64,000 nt of DNA from Massospora cicadina. Taxonomy: Eukaryota; Entomophthoromycota; Entomophthoromycetes; Entomophthorales; Entomophthoraceae. Below the pieces are notes generated by a model. That model was not told the DNA's origin. It made no database searches and was given only the letters and a program-made list of their open reading frames with translations. Both the position numbers and the translations under genes were made by a program. Below, piece by piece: positions 42,831 through 54,399 of the stretch (the stretch's first letter is position 1; each line of letters begins with the position of its first letter). The DNA is taken from positions 57,787-121,786 of the forward strand of contig JAKSZP010004208.1 in NCBI GenBank assembly GCA_022478985.1. The letters run 5' to 3'.

Positions 42831-43983
42831 ATTAGAAGGTGGCTTAGAACTGGCATGGGCACTCTTCCAGTAATCTCCATTGGTTAGTTTGGGAAGAACA
42901 TTATGGGTCAGAGGGCTTTTCTGATAAATTACACATACTCATAAAAACTTTAGCACAGGATATTCTAGGATGCGAGTGAGCCAAGAGAAAACTGGGCTGC
43001 AGGCGTGAGAATCTCAAGTCTCTTAGCAGCAGCTTCAGACTATAAGGCGTAACTCTGTCATTGGTGACCTTCTCATGATGAAGGATATAGGGATTTTAGA
43101 CTTTCTTCCAGGGTAAGGGAGCGAGTGGGATGGTTTGGGCATTTTAAGGTTAACATAGTTGAGGGCTTGACCAGAAATTTCCACAAGAGCCTTTTCTTCA
43201 AGAGGGAATAGCTGGTAGGCTTTCTAAAACTATAATACTTATCATACTGTTCTATTTTTCATTCAAACTCAGAAACTTGGAAATTAAAAGACAAATAAGG
43301 AAAATTTTTATTAAATAACAACTTAACACCCTACCATTAGCAGGGTGCTGGGTTTTTAGGTTAGGTTGTGAAGGGGGCTTTCCTAAGCTAAACTTTGAAC
43401 CTGGATGTTGATTTTAATTCAATAATTGAAATTGCTGCCTTGATCGATATTCTGTTAACAGTATTAATCAAAGAACTCACCTTTTCTCAAAAGGTTCTGG
43501 TAAGTTCAGATTGTTTGTATTTGTTTTCAAAAACTCAGAGTTTGGCGTCAGGCTTGGTTCTGTTTTAGCCTTTTTTTGATCTTTTCCCAATTTTACGTAA
43601 TACCAAATTTATTTTCACCTGGTTGCCCAGATGTCAAATTATTTTACTTTCGCAAAGTCTCCTGATTGAGCCATATGCTGGAGAGGGGAGATGAGGACAC
43701 ATGATGTGAGGTTTCCTATAATTCCTAAGTCTGCGCAGAGTTGTCTTTTCTTCCCTATGCAAAAGTCTACATAATCTGAAATCAAGATAGGTTTGGTCTG
43801 GGAGATAGTTTGAGGGAAGACACATGGCAATCAGGGAGAGGCAGCAGCCACCCATCTCTCATCTAGGGTGTTTCCTAGGTCAGAGAACTGGGTGAGAGTT
43901 AAGGCCTTAGGGTTTTGGCCCTTTTTGATCTAAATGGGTGGATTCCTCTGTCCAACTTAATGGCAAGAGCTTAAAGCCTTACA
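42830..43983 (-). repeat. Chromovirus-type LTR (lower edge approximate)
   Basis: On the minus strand it starts TGTAAGGC at 43,983, as the G LTR starts TGTAAG. Then PPI*IKKGQNPKALTLTQF and LGNTLDERWVAAASP match the G U3 frame IPISIKKGPKRP...DLAHMVDEQWV. Similarity continues as PILISDYVDFCIG. The lower edge is set only by the G LTR length. It could be the 5' LTR of G or a solo LTR. Confidence 0.5.
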
Positions 43984-44526
43984 AATACATCTTGGACCAG
44001 CAGTGGAGCTACTTTGATAGAGACAAACTTGAATGAATTTGCCAAGTAAATTGGTTTATATAGTCTAATTTATGAAGTATTGATCTTGCCAGCCGATTAG
44101 TATTCAAAGCTCTCAGGATTATTCTATTGCTTGTACAAGTAAACTACATAACGTAATATCATATTATGTGATCCAGTCAGACTTATCTAGATTGATAAAA
44201 TTAATTCCCAAGTTTTGAGACAGATATTAGTTCCAGGGAGTGGGGATACTGGACTGAGGGTAGGATGTGTCTTGTGGTCTTTCTGGTGGCCCCTGATCTG
44301 GGCTATCTTCCTAAATTATTCTTAATCTTTTCTACAAGAAAAGAAGTTGAGAAGGGAGGCACAGAGTAAGGATCATTAGGGGCCAGAGCAGTGACCCACC
44401 GCTCATTAACAACGTGGGAAAGGTCATTAGTTGTGATAAAGGTTCTACTGGTGCCTTTGGTCCACTCTTGAGCTTTTAAGGGCTTTCTTAAGGTCATGGC
44501 AAAAGGGATGGGTTTCTAGACTTAGA
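43984..44526 (-). repeat. Second chromovirus-type LTR fragment
   Basis: On the minus strand it starts TCTAAGTCTAGAAACCC at about 44,526 (G has TGTAAGTCTGGAGGAAC). An open frame (44,497-44,303, 64 residues) encodes TTNDLSHVVNERWVTALAP. It appears cut at 43,983 by the LTR described below it. Only its U3 start is seen. Confidence 0.45.
44303..44497 (-). CDS. U3-type ORF copy with NERWV motif, unknown function
   Basis: 64 residues with an ATG. DLSHVVNERWV corresponds to DLRHTLDQRWV (C) and DLAHMVDEQWV (G). Codons of the shared residues differ at third positions among all copies. Function unknown; see the U3 ORF of C. Confidence 0.4.
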   Translation of the reverse strand: MTLRKPLKAQEWTKGTSRTFITTNDLSHVVNERWVTALAPNDPYSVPPFSTSFLVEKIKNNLGR

Positions 44527-45440
44527 TTTTGTGGCTCAGAGTGTAACTTATATCGTAACTTAGATTATATTAGATGACTTACTTAAATCTTGGTACATAG
44601 ACCACAATTTATTCTCATAGAAAATTGGTTATGTTTCCTGACCACAAACTAATCCTTACTTTCATTTCTGCACTCCTATCTATACTTAATCTTAATAGTG
44701 GAAACATATCTTAAAATTCACATCTCCCATTTTATCCCAATAATAGTACTACGCTTTGATATTTATAGAGCTATACTAAATAAACACTAACATTTTTCTA
44801 TACTTTAATTAGGATTTAGTTACTTCTTACTTTGTGATACCATCATGATTTTTTTAAATATCTCATTTGCCTCAATTCAGAATTTTGATCAAACTCAAAA
44901 TTTAGAAAAATTTTCCTCAGAACTGCATTTAGCTAGCGCCAAACCCAGCATATGTTGACCTGATTGACGCCTGCTGCCCCTTCATGGGGCGGCAGCGCGT
45001 CGCCTCCTGGTTTTTATTAATTATCACAAAAACGCCTCTGGGCTGGCCCAGCTATCTCCACAAGTCCTTCTGGTCGCTATGTCCCGCCTTGGAGCCTAGC
45101 TCACCAAAATTACACGCACCCAGGCGGTTCTTTAAAGCCCACTGGTGCTCCCTTGGAGCAACCTGAATTTTAGCCTTTTGATCAAGTATGGGAACCTCTT
45201 CCTCTACATCAGCGCGGCCCTCTTTGAGATGGTCGTGGCATTTTTTAAATGCACCAGATTTATATATTATGATTCCTTTAAAAGGTTACTTTAACATTGT
45301 ATTCTCTTGCAAAGCCCATGCTAGGGTAGCATCATAGCTACCTTTATATATAAAAATACCCCTATCTCAACCATGCAAACTTGCTTGCTGGATGAGGCCA
45401 CATTGGTGGTCATGTTTTAAGATTTTCACTCCCACCTATC
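44527..45440. other. Unassigned AT-rich stretch
   Basis: Short frames only. I see no LTR ends, RT motifs or RNA genes. Confidence 0.4.
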
Positions 45441-46280
45441 CGCCAAATGCCTTCGCCACAAGCTCAGGGAGGGTTTGGCTGCCTACGGCGTCAACCCAAA
45501 CTGCAATTTGTGGTTCAAAATAGCGCTGATTGTTTCACTGGGCCTTGCGCATTTGCTAAAGTCTGCCCATATTGTCAGGACACTCACCTCGTGATACCTC
45601 CCCATGCTGTGATAAGATCAGTCCCTGATCATCCCTTATGGACGCATGTCAAGAATGGCCACATCATTTTCCCTTGTGCTTTGACCTCATTCACTCAAAG
45701 TGCAAGTACTAAGCACATTCCGCCCAAGATGGCCCTGCCACTACTCCCTCTGGAGTAAGCCCCACTACTGATCTTTCTAAGATTTTTAAATGGAGATCAA
45801 TACTCTTTCCAACCTCAACTACCTTAAGTGCTATTTCCAACACTACGCCCCACTAAGTGTCATCATCCCAAAAAAATCTTGAGCAAATGGCTGCTTGTGT
45901 GCCAGCAAGGTTGTCATGGTCCATTGTGAATGGCCAATCAGCCTCTGCCTCAAAAATGTGTTGCTTTCTCAGAGTTGGCCATGTCAAATGCACTTGACAC
46001 CCTTGTATGGACCAACAATGATGAAAATACTTATGGAATTGACCTAAATTTTCCAAGTCAATTTTTCAACCAACCCCTGACAAACTCCCCTCACTGTTTC
46101 CATCCTAGAAGAAGTTTCTCTGTTTACAAAAAAATTCATCAAAAGCCTGTTGAATCAGCCGCTGCTCACACTGACTCCCTCCTCTGCCTAGACCTACAAA
46201 TGGCGATAGAGCCACTTTTTGAGGGCTACTCTTACCTAACTTCACTACATATTTCCTCAAGGAAGCCAAATTGAATATTG
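45440..46280 (+). pseudogene. Unknown coding remnant with a Cys-rich finger
   Basis: The plus strand has a 103-residue frame (45,447-45,758) encoding CFTGPCAFAKVCPYCQDTHL, a C-x4-C-x5-C-x2-C-x3-H pattern, and a 114-residue frame (45,930-46,274). The Cys pattern recalls Gag-like zinc fingers of tyrosine-recombinase retroelements, but I see no recombinase or RT near it. Family not recognised. Confidence 0.3.
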
Positions 46281-47680
46281 AAGAACTAGCTTTTGCAGCT
46301 GGACGTGAGTGCGTCAACACAAAAAGATCTTTGCTTTATGACCCCAACTACCTCAACCTGTTAGCGCATCAAAACTTTTACTTGTGCACCCAATCTTTTA
46401 ACCTTTGATATATTTCAAATGGCCCATATGTTGAGGTGAAGCATACTTATGGTCTCGTTGATGAGGAGAACCCTCATTTTTCTCCTTCTTCTGCATGCCG
46501 CTGATGCTCCAGCCCCCTTTGCTTGCCTTTGCCCGCCTTGTGAAGCTGGTTCCAAATGAAAACCCCTTTTTCATCTTCCACATCTAGAGTGCATGCTTAA
46601 GCTAATGCCACAATGCAATTCTAAAATTTTTATCTATATTTCCCCTTTTTTAGCACCCATAGATAAATATTCATGGAGGACCTCCCTCTTGGGTTGGGCA
46701 CCACTATTACTAAATGAGTATATCATGATCTTATTACTGTAAAATACTGACTCCTATCAGCTACACCCAAGTCCATCTGGATATTCACTTATAGACCAAT
46801 ATGATGAATACTTAAACAAAAAAATTTATAATAATACAAGCGAAATTTACCCAACATTGTTCAGGTTTATTTATAAGGTCACACTGACATAGCCTATGAG
46901 CTGTGCCAGCACTACTCTCGAGTCACTCAGACTAACAGCTTTGCTGTTGTCCTTGTGGGTGATGAGCTGATTATCCTAACTTTACTTAACCTTTTACGCT
47001 ATAATGATGTGCTATACATGTCTGTGTAGTTTGCTTATAAACTGCAAATGACATGCTATACACATCTACTGAATTTGCTGCGCTGCTATACTACTTGCTT
47101 AATTCTTTTGTTTTATTTTGAAAATTACATCCCATCACAAACACCAGGAAGTATTCATTTTCAAAAATTTCAGCTTGACGTTGCAGAAGAAAGTTTACAA
47201 ATTGTAAATATTCTTGATTATGAAACATGAGGAAGGATGTCAGCAGGTGATACACCACTGCGTCTGCAGGTAAAGCAGTGGGCACATTTTCCACGAGAAA
47301 TTCCACTTACAAAAAATAAAGAAAACCCCCACAAAAATGCAAGGTGTGTGCAAAGCACAATAAATCAGTGAAACTGTCTAGGAGTGAAATAAGCCTTGTT
47401 TCATTCCACCTTCCTCATTCTTTTGAAGTTTACCACACCTAATAAAATTATTAATAAAGAACTTTAAAAAATGCTAATCTTTTATTATATATATTAAATA
47501 ATGCAACTATATGAATTTTGTACATGCAATCTTCTCAAAGCTTTAATAGAAATTTTTCAAAGTAAAAACTTGTATAGAGTTGATTTGGGTTAGAAGGTCA
47601 CACACTTCTGCTATTAATTTATAGCGTAAAAAGGGTTAAACTACTTAAAATCTGAACTGATTTTTGTTTAGTTTTGGGTG
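46281..47680. other. Unassigned AT-rich stretch
   Basis: Only short unrelated frames. No repeat ends, RNA gene or recognised domain. Confidence 0.4.
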
Positions 47681-48150
47681 AGCAATTTTATGAATTATTC
47701 AATATATTTGCCAATTCTCACCCACTCACCCAAGTAGATTAAACCTATCACACTTGATAGTTTCAGATTTGATAATATTTGCCAATTCTCACCCAATCAC
47801 TCATATAGATTAAATTTATCAGACTCAATTACTTTCAGGTGAGCAATTTAGTGAATTATTAGCAATTATTTGCCAATACTCACCCACTCACCCAGGCAGA
47901 TTGAACCTATCAGACTTAAAAAGTTTCAGATGTCAGTCAGTCAGTACATCAGTATGTCAGTAAATGTGTTTTATCAAGAATATATTCACCAATTCTCATT
48001 CAAACGAAAAAGGGAATGAACTTATACTAGATTAAATAAAGTTTTGGGAGAGAAATTTTTGTGAATTATTCAATAAATTCGCCAAATTTTCACCTACTCA
48101 CCCAAATTAGATTTATTCTATCAGACTCAAACGTTTAAGATATCAGTCAG
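47680..48150. repeat. Degenerate tandem repeat, about four units
   Basis: The block TTGCCAATTCTCACCCACTC followed by ACCCAAGTAGATTAAACCTA and TCAGACT recurs near 47,709, 47,779, 47,870 and (more diverged, CGCCAAATTTTCACCTACTC) 48,070. A second block GGTGAGCAATTTTATGAATT precedes three of them. Spacing is uneven (about 70-200 bp). No open frame. Confidence 0.7.
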
Positions 48151-48785
48151 TAAGTGAAAGTCTCTAAGTATATTGTAGCCAATTATGTAAACATAATTCT
48201 TTGGTTAAATTGAGATTAGCACAACATATACATTTAGCTTAAGATTATGAAATCCTGCTATATGCAAGACAATCATCAAGATATAGACTTACTAGATTAT
48301 AACTCAGAAGATCAAGCTTCCAAATATTTCTGATCAGATGTAAAAAAGTCCCTCACATTATGAAGACACTCTTTGGATACCCTGAGTTTACCATTTTACT
48401 TACTATTACCCACTAGTATTGTGCCAAGAAGTTCCTAATTATTATTGGGTATAAACGTAGACTTCAAAGTGACATCATCTTATTTATGGCCGGATGAACT
48501 CTTAAATAACTTTGTGACATGTGTTCAATCTTACTGTGAAAAATTTAAGTAAATTCTGCTACTACAGCAACGTAGTTTTAAACTATAGTTACTAGAAACT
48601 GCTGATATTCTTCAACACTTTAAAAATACTGAGATTTAAGACAATTTTAAAACTGAATGGTAGAGTTAAACGGGCACTAAAAAGGATCTTACATCTCTGG
48701 TCATCCAAAAACTAATGACTTGGAGTTGTATTATACACCTTCTTAACTCACAACATACATAAGAAAAAAGTAATTTAAAAATTTT
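48150..48785. other. Unassigned AT-rich stretch before LINE1
   Basis: No gene, repeat or regulatory signal recognised. Confidence 0.4.
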
Positions 48786-48869
48786 ATTCAGGGAAGGCTG
48801 ACCAGGAAACGGACACCTCTGATAAGCACTAAAAACCAAAACTTCAGCGAGAGGCGGGCACCCCAGAGA

Positions 48870-51800
48870 TGCAAAAGCTATCTCCTGTTGCCAGCGGGAA
48901 CGCCAAGAGAATGGGAGGGGGTAACCTGTGCAGGGGCTGGCGCCACTATTGAGCACATATGTAGGAAAGGGTCTGAAACTATGAACCAAACTGGGAACCA
49001 GGATGCGACTAACTGGCGACGATTTGGGGGGAAGTACCCAAACATCCACGCTTGAAAGTGGTCCATTAAGTTCGACCAGAACCGGCGTACAGCTTCTTGG
49101 AGGGTGGGGGTGGAGCCTGAAATAGCATCAAAGAAAATCGTGTGTATAGTCCACATAGCAATTTTGACTACCAAGGCAAGGAGGGAAGGTGGAATAGGGG
49201 AAGCCATGGATAAAGCAAAAATGTCCTTTGACAGGCTGAAGGGCTGTGCCTGATCCTGGCAAAACAGACGTTGCACCTCATGCCATATCACTTTAGATGG
49301 AGGGCACTCTTCAAGGCGGTGAACCAGCGTTCCATACTTGCCACACATGACACAGGATGAGTGCAAAGCGTTAGAGCGTTTGGCATTATGGTATACCTAT
49401 CTCAAGTAGTGCCACACATGGGAACAAATATGCGGCTGCAGAAGAGGGTGGTGGGCATACTTCCAAATGGCTTTCTGGGTATCAAGGGGGTAGAGGATGT
49501 CCATCATGTCCGGGTAGTCCACCCTGGCCATGTTTGGGGGTCGCATGGGTATCACTCTGTTCAGAATGTAAAGTCCTTGTACCTCCTGGGTGACCGAGGA
49601 TAGGACCACCCCCTCTGGGCGGTGTGCCCACAGATGCGAATTCTCCACTCAGCGCTCCACATGGAGAGGAGGATCCTTTTGAAGTGGGGCGACGTTTATG
49701 TGGGCCCGCAGCAGAAGGGTGTGAGGCAATGTAATTTAAAAGAGATTGGGGGTGGGAAGGATTGGTGAGGCCCAGGGCGCAGGAGAAGTTGGAGTGGGCT
49801 GCGCGGGAGCAGTGCTGGGCTGAGATTGTAGGGTTAGTAACTGCAGAGACCCAGGTGCCAAGGATTTTGGCAGCATGGGTCTCAAAGTTGAGCAGACCCA
49901 TACCACCAAAATGGCGAGGGCCAAACATGACATCCAGGCGCACCAGCAGTGGGCGGCCTAACCAAAGCCACCCTTGCAGAAGGGCATATAGTGACTTAAA
50001 GAAACATGGGGAAAAAGTGATGGCGTGGGCTCCAAACCAAACTTTGGAAAGGAGCATAAAGTTGGCTAGCACTACCCTGCCTGCAAGAAAGGTCTGACAG
50101 GCTCTGAGGGATGCTATGCGTTTCATAACATTTTCTAGGATATGGTTTTCCATCACCATTGAGGCGTACCCTCCTGCCTCCAGCCACACCCCCAAATGGC
50201 GGACAGGGCCAACGGTGGGTCTTGGCACAAAGGGGAGCACAAGCGGGGCGGTGTGGGGTGGGCAGGGCAAGCTACCTCATGCGTTAGCTGATGAGGCAGG
50301 TATGAAATGGGGCGCTGGGGCCCATCGGGCTTGATACCAACCAAGGAGAACAATTTTGGTTTTTTAGGGTTGAGTGCTGCATTACTTACCCTGGAGTAAA
50401 CCTGGATAGTAACTTCAAGCGCGCGTGCCTCATGATTGTTAGACACCCCAACCACAAAATCATCAGCAAATGCCAACATCTTGACAGGGACTTGGCCTTG
50501 CACATGGACCCCAGTAATGTGGGCATTCACATTTTGAAGAAGTGGGTCAAGGCTGAAGTTATACAAGAGTGGGCTAAGAGGGTCCTCTTGGCGCAGTCCC
50601 CTTTGAGGGCGGACTACATCCGTGAGGAAGCCAGGGCCATGCACAGCCATTGTGGCGGAGTCCGTTAGCAACATCACCCAATTAATGAAGTGAAGGGGAG
50701 GCGGAACTTGTGGAGGCAGGCTCTGAGGTAATCCCAGTTGACTCTATCATAGGCCTTCTGCTGGTCTAGAAATACAAGCGTTCCAGATTCCGTGGATTGA
50801 CAGACGTTGGCTAGGGTGTGTATATTGTCCCAAATTGACCCTTTGGGTATAAACCGAATTGTTCAGGGGAAATGAGAGCAGAGGCAGCAACCCCTAGACG
50901 GTTAGCCATGATTTTAGTAAATATTTTTGTGTCTGTGTTAGTGAGAGAAATGAGGAGCCAGTTGGCCAAGTCCAGCTTATACCCTTTTTTGTACAATGTA
51001 ATCATGAAGGCCTCTTGCCCTCCAGGCAGGAGGCGCGTTTCCAGAAGGCATTAGTTATAGAGGCAACCATCAAGAAGGATAAATCTTTAAAATACTTCTT
51101 ATAGAACTCATAAGTGATACCATCTGGGCCTGGGCATTTCTGATATGGGGCACCACAAATGGCGGACCAGAGTTCACATCATGTAATTAAATACATCAAC
51201 TATGGGAATCAGGAAATGGTGCAAATGTGTGCACTTTTGAGAAAAGTTTCTATTTTGGCCAGCATAATTGGATTAGATTGTTACAGTTCATAGTAATAGT
51301 TTTATATCATGATTGCCACTTTGGCTGGCATATTGTGACAGAGTGTTCTGGCCTTCATACCTGTGTGAAGGCTAAACTCTGGCGTGGTGCAAAGAATTTT
51401 CAAAAAAAGTAAGCGGAACACGTCACCTGCTGTAATATGTTTAGCTTTATACTGAACACAAACCTGATGCTTGTGTTGTCTCATCTTTGCATTGAGGAGG
51501 GTGGACACTTCCACCCACTTGTGACCCCAAGCTATGCTGTGGCCCGCAGTGGGGACGTTGGACTCCAGGTGGTCCAACTCTGCCAGTGTGCGTAAATGAC
51601 TGCCAATGCAGCCCGTGAGTGGTGGGAGGAAAGGTGGCGATCCTGGCAGATTGTGTCCTCTTTGAAGGCAGACCAGGTGGAAATTGGATCTCCATATAAC
51701 GGTGTGACAAACTCCAGAGCTGAGGTCATGGTTTCCACCCACAAGCCAAATCTTGGCGATGCAATTTTGGCTGTATGAAGTTTACACCATTTCAGCGCCT

Positions 51801-52595
51801 GGGCTGCTGGGGTGAATAAATGGAAGGAAATTGATACCATCCTGTGGTTTGAGAAATCAATTTTTGTCATAGTGAAGTGGGAAATTTGGGTACGAAATTT
51901 GAATGACACAAGGATAAGGTTGATGCAGGTCAAGGACTTTAACTGGCCATTGTGTACATGGGGGCATGTCATGTTAGTGATTATGGAGCCTGGATGGCAA
52001 AGTACTGAACAACCCTAGGGTGGCTTTGAGAACAAAAATTTCAACGTGCCCCTGTGGGGGTGTAGGCGATGAGGGCCAGCGGTCTGTAGATGGGTTCAAC
52101 CAGATGTTCATATCTCCAACAACGAATGGGTCAGGGGGTAGTGGAAGGGAATTGACTTCCAAGAAAATTTCCTGACGTTCTCACATATAGGTTGGGGCAT
52201 AAATGTTAACAACAGCATGCACTTCATCATCCCACAAAAAGGTGGCAACAAGGACGCAGCCTTTTAGGTATAGATTTGATGAAATAAATTTAAAACTTCT
52301 GTTTACTTGAACTAGCACCCCACAGTGCTCAGACAAAAGGAGAGGGAGGGAGGAGCATGGTTTTCCATGATTCCTCAGTAATGCACGGACAGTGGGTTTT
52401 CTGAATGGCCAGGATGTCCACGGGTAAATTATTTTGTAAAAAACTCAGTTTCCTAGCCTGGGACAGCAAGGCCTTGAGTCCAGTGATGTTCAACGTCCCT
52501 AAAGTAAAGCTCCCCCATTGCACCCTAGGTGCAAGGGTAGGGCACCTGTGCCCCTTCAGCCTTCTCTTTTTCAGCATGTCACTGCACTGCAGCAT
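48870..52595 (-). pseudogene. LINE1 ORF2: endonuclease, RT, C-terminal zinc motif
   Basis: Endonuclease start FTLGTLNITGLKALLSQARK and ILAIQKTHC (catalytic Glu is Lys, about 52,390), VVGDMNIWL (about 52,115), FSNHRMV where SDH is expected (about 51,860). RT: PGPDGITYEFYKKYFKD (51,135-51,085), TDVVRPQRGLRQEDPLSPLL, FADDFVVGVSN (FADD near 50,480). The C-terminus has CVMCGKYGTLVHRLEECP. Two endonuclease residues are lost and there are many frame breaks. Confidence 0.9.
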
Positions 52596-52649
52596 GGGTA
52601 TTCTGTACTATGGAGTATGTGTCAGAGTGGGAAGCTTTAGCCTTGGGGT

Positions 52650-53940
52650 TTGCGTTGGCTTTTTCCTTCGCTTTTTTCCCTGCTGTGGGACGAGTTTTTT
52701 TGCGGTGTGTGCATTTGTGGTGCACCAACGCTTGAAGGTGGAATTAAGGCAGGATTATTGGTGAGCAACTCAGTCCCAATTGATGCTTGGATGCATTGGT
52801 CAGGTGAAACTGATTCGCCCATCAGGTGTTCAGCTTAGATGGCCCAATCAGCTTGGGCATCGCAATCTGATTGGCCTAGGGATTCATGAGCTGTTTCCGC
52901 TGCAAAAGTCTCAATGTCCTCCTAGAGCTGGGCTGGCAGAATTGTGAACGCGGTTCTGGCCGCTTTCTTGGCCACCACCATGTGGGCCTGTTTGGCCTTC
53001 TTCCGCTCTTGTGGGGACACTGGTTTTACTAGAATATAGCAGCCTTGCGCTCCCCATGGGAAGGCTGCGTCAGTGTCTAGTGACATTTCATAATGGGCTT
53101 CTGCACTGCACATTGCCTCTGAGAGAATTTCGTTTTGAGTAATGCCCTCCTTGGCAGGGCAGGTATGGGCCTTGTGGCCAAAAGCGTGATAGAATGTGCA
53201 TATGGGAGGCGCCCTATCCACGGTGAACCAGAATGGATGGGTTTTTGCTCATTGATTTTGACAAAAGTGGTGTAGGATTTGGGTCAAATACTCCACTATC
53301 CCCGTGAACAGAGTGAGAACAACAATTGCTTTGCTCATGCACAGGGTTGGCATGAGCGTAAAGCACTGCATTTTGAAGGATTGTATTTCTCCATATATGG
53401 TGAGCTCAGCCTTCAGGTGGTGCTCTAGCACGGAGCGCTTGACTGTAGTGGGTAGGAAGTCAAAAGTCATGAAAATTTGATTTGATTTAGTCCAGAAGAT
53501 GCACTTTGTTTTTAAAAAACCCATTGACCATCTGGGAGGTCTACTACTATGCACATCTTTGCGGCTTCATCCACCGCTTCCTTATTTTCAAAGCCAAGAT
53601 CCAGCCAACTGCATGGCATGGATTGGGGTGCAACAACCAACAAATTCAGGAAATGTGTGTGTACATCTTCACAAAAATATCTCCTAAAGCGCCGTTTGCT
53701 GAATATCCAGGAAAAAATTGACCCTGTGTTCCATTGATGATCTTGGTTGGGAGTAGCATATTGATGAACTGGTTGCAGTGCGCTTGCCAAGCCAAAATTT
53801 CAGGGGAAATGGTAACTGCCAGTTTTTTATTACAATTTTATCTATTCCACCAGACTCACCAAGGCGTTTACAAAATTTGGTCAATGTAGAGCCAAAACCT
53901 GTGCCCTTAACTTTACTTGCCCAACTGCTCCCCAACATTG
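52650..53940 (-). pseudogene. LINE1 ORF1 (RNA-binding), broken
   Basis: Starts MLGSSWASKVKGTGFG at 53,938 and continues through shifts as SWLDLGFENKEAVDEAAKMC, VVDLPDGQW, TKSNQIFMTFDFLPTTVKRS (53,490-53,420) and ICTFYHAFGHKAHTCPAK (about 53,200). The zinc knuckle has lost its second Cys (CTFYHAFGHKAHTC; LINE2 has CTHC). Equivalent to the ORF1 of LINE2. Confidence 0.88.
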
Positions 53941-53999
53941 GGCGCCAACTAATCTCCTTGATGAGATTATCAAACTTTACCTAGACTTGAATTTTATTT

Positions 54000-54287
54000 A
54001 TTCGAGGCAAGCTGACCTGGGGACAGGCTTTACTAAAATAGAGAAAGAAAGTATCAACATGAAATCTGAGCAGGGTCAACTCTGTCATAGAAAGTCTTTT
54101 TTCACCTCTGGATTGGGACTCGGATTTTTCTGGGTACGTCATGGGTAAGGTTTTTGTGTTATTATACCTACTAACCGCCAATAGCTTCCTTTGGCTGGCA
54201 CCCCAATCGATGTGCAAAGGGCGGGAATCAAACCCACAACCTTCAGGTTGGTAGCTGTACGCCCTATCGACTCACCTTCCACCCCCT
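54000..54287 (-). mobile_element. tRNA-derived SINE with 18-bp target duplication
   Basis: The flanks TAGACTTGAATTTTATTT (53,982-53,999 and 54,288-54,305) are identical. On the minus strand the 288-bp insert starts with a tRNA-like head: an A-box-like TGAGTCGATAGGGC (54,274-54,261) and a B box GGTTTGATTCC (54,234-54,224, one mismatch to GGTTCGANTCC). The 3' end, GGTCAGCTTGCCTCGAATAA, resembles the 3' ends of LINE1 and LINE2. It probably used the LINE enzyme and is transcribed by RNA polymerase III. It sits in the 5' region of LINE1. Confidence 0.88.
54224..54274 (-). promoter_or_regulatory. SINE internal polymerase III promoter (A and B boxes)
   Basis: B box GGTTTGATTCC at 54,224-54,234 and an A-box-like sequence at 54,261-54,274, about 27 bases apart as in tRNA genes. 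The A box is the weaker match. Confidence 0.65.
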
Positions 54288-54399
54288 TAGACTTGAATTT
54301 TATTTGTTGCAAAAGTGTTTGCAACGAGAGAGAAAAGCGTGATGTATGAAAAATATAAAGGTAAGATGAATACACTATCTCACCTGTAGAAAAATTAAG

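Larger units (their letters stand above)
48786..54345 (-). mobile_element. LINE1, full-length but degenerate APE-type LINE
   Basis: On the minus strand: 5' region with CTCGTTGCAAACACTTTTGC (about 54,326), ORF1 (53,940-52,650), ORF2 endonuclease (52,530-51,770), RT (51,150-50,150), C-terminal zinc motif (49,360-49,300) and 3' end GGTCAGCCTTCCCTGAATAA at 48,790. It aligns along its length with LINE2 (58,360-63,635). The SINE at 54,000-54,287 interrupts its 5' end. Confidence 0.9.

Noticed and set aside
47680..48150. CRISPR array
   Set aside because: Unit copies are diverged, spacing is irregular, and the context is eukaryotic retroelements.
49482..50677. Independent 262- and 174-residue minus-strand proteins
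   Set aside because: They are parts of LINE1 ORF2 (FADD block and thumb region), not separate genes.
54210..54280. True tRNA gene
   Set aside because: Boxes A and B are present but the sequence has a long unrelated body, a LINE-like tail and an 18-bp target duplication, so it is a SINE.
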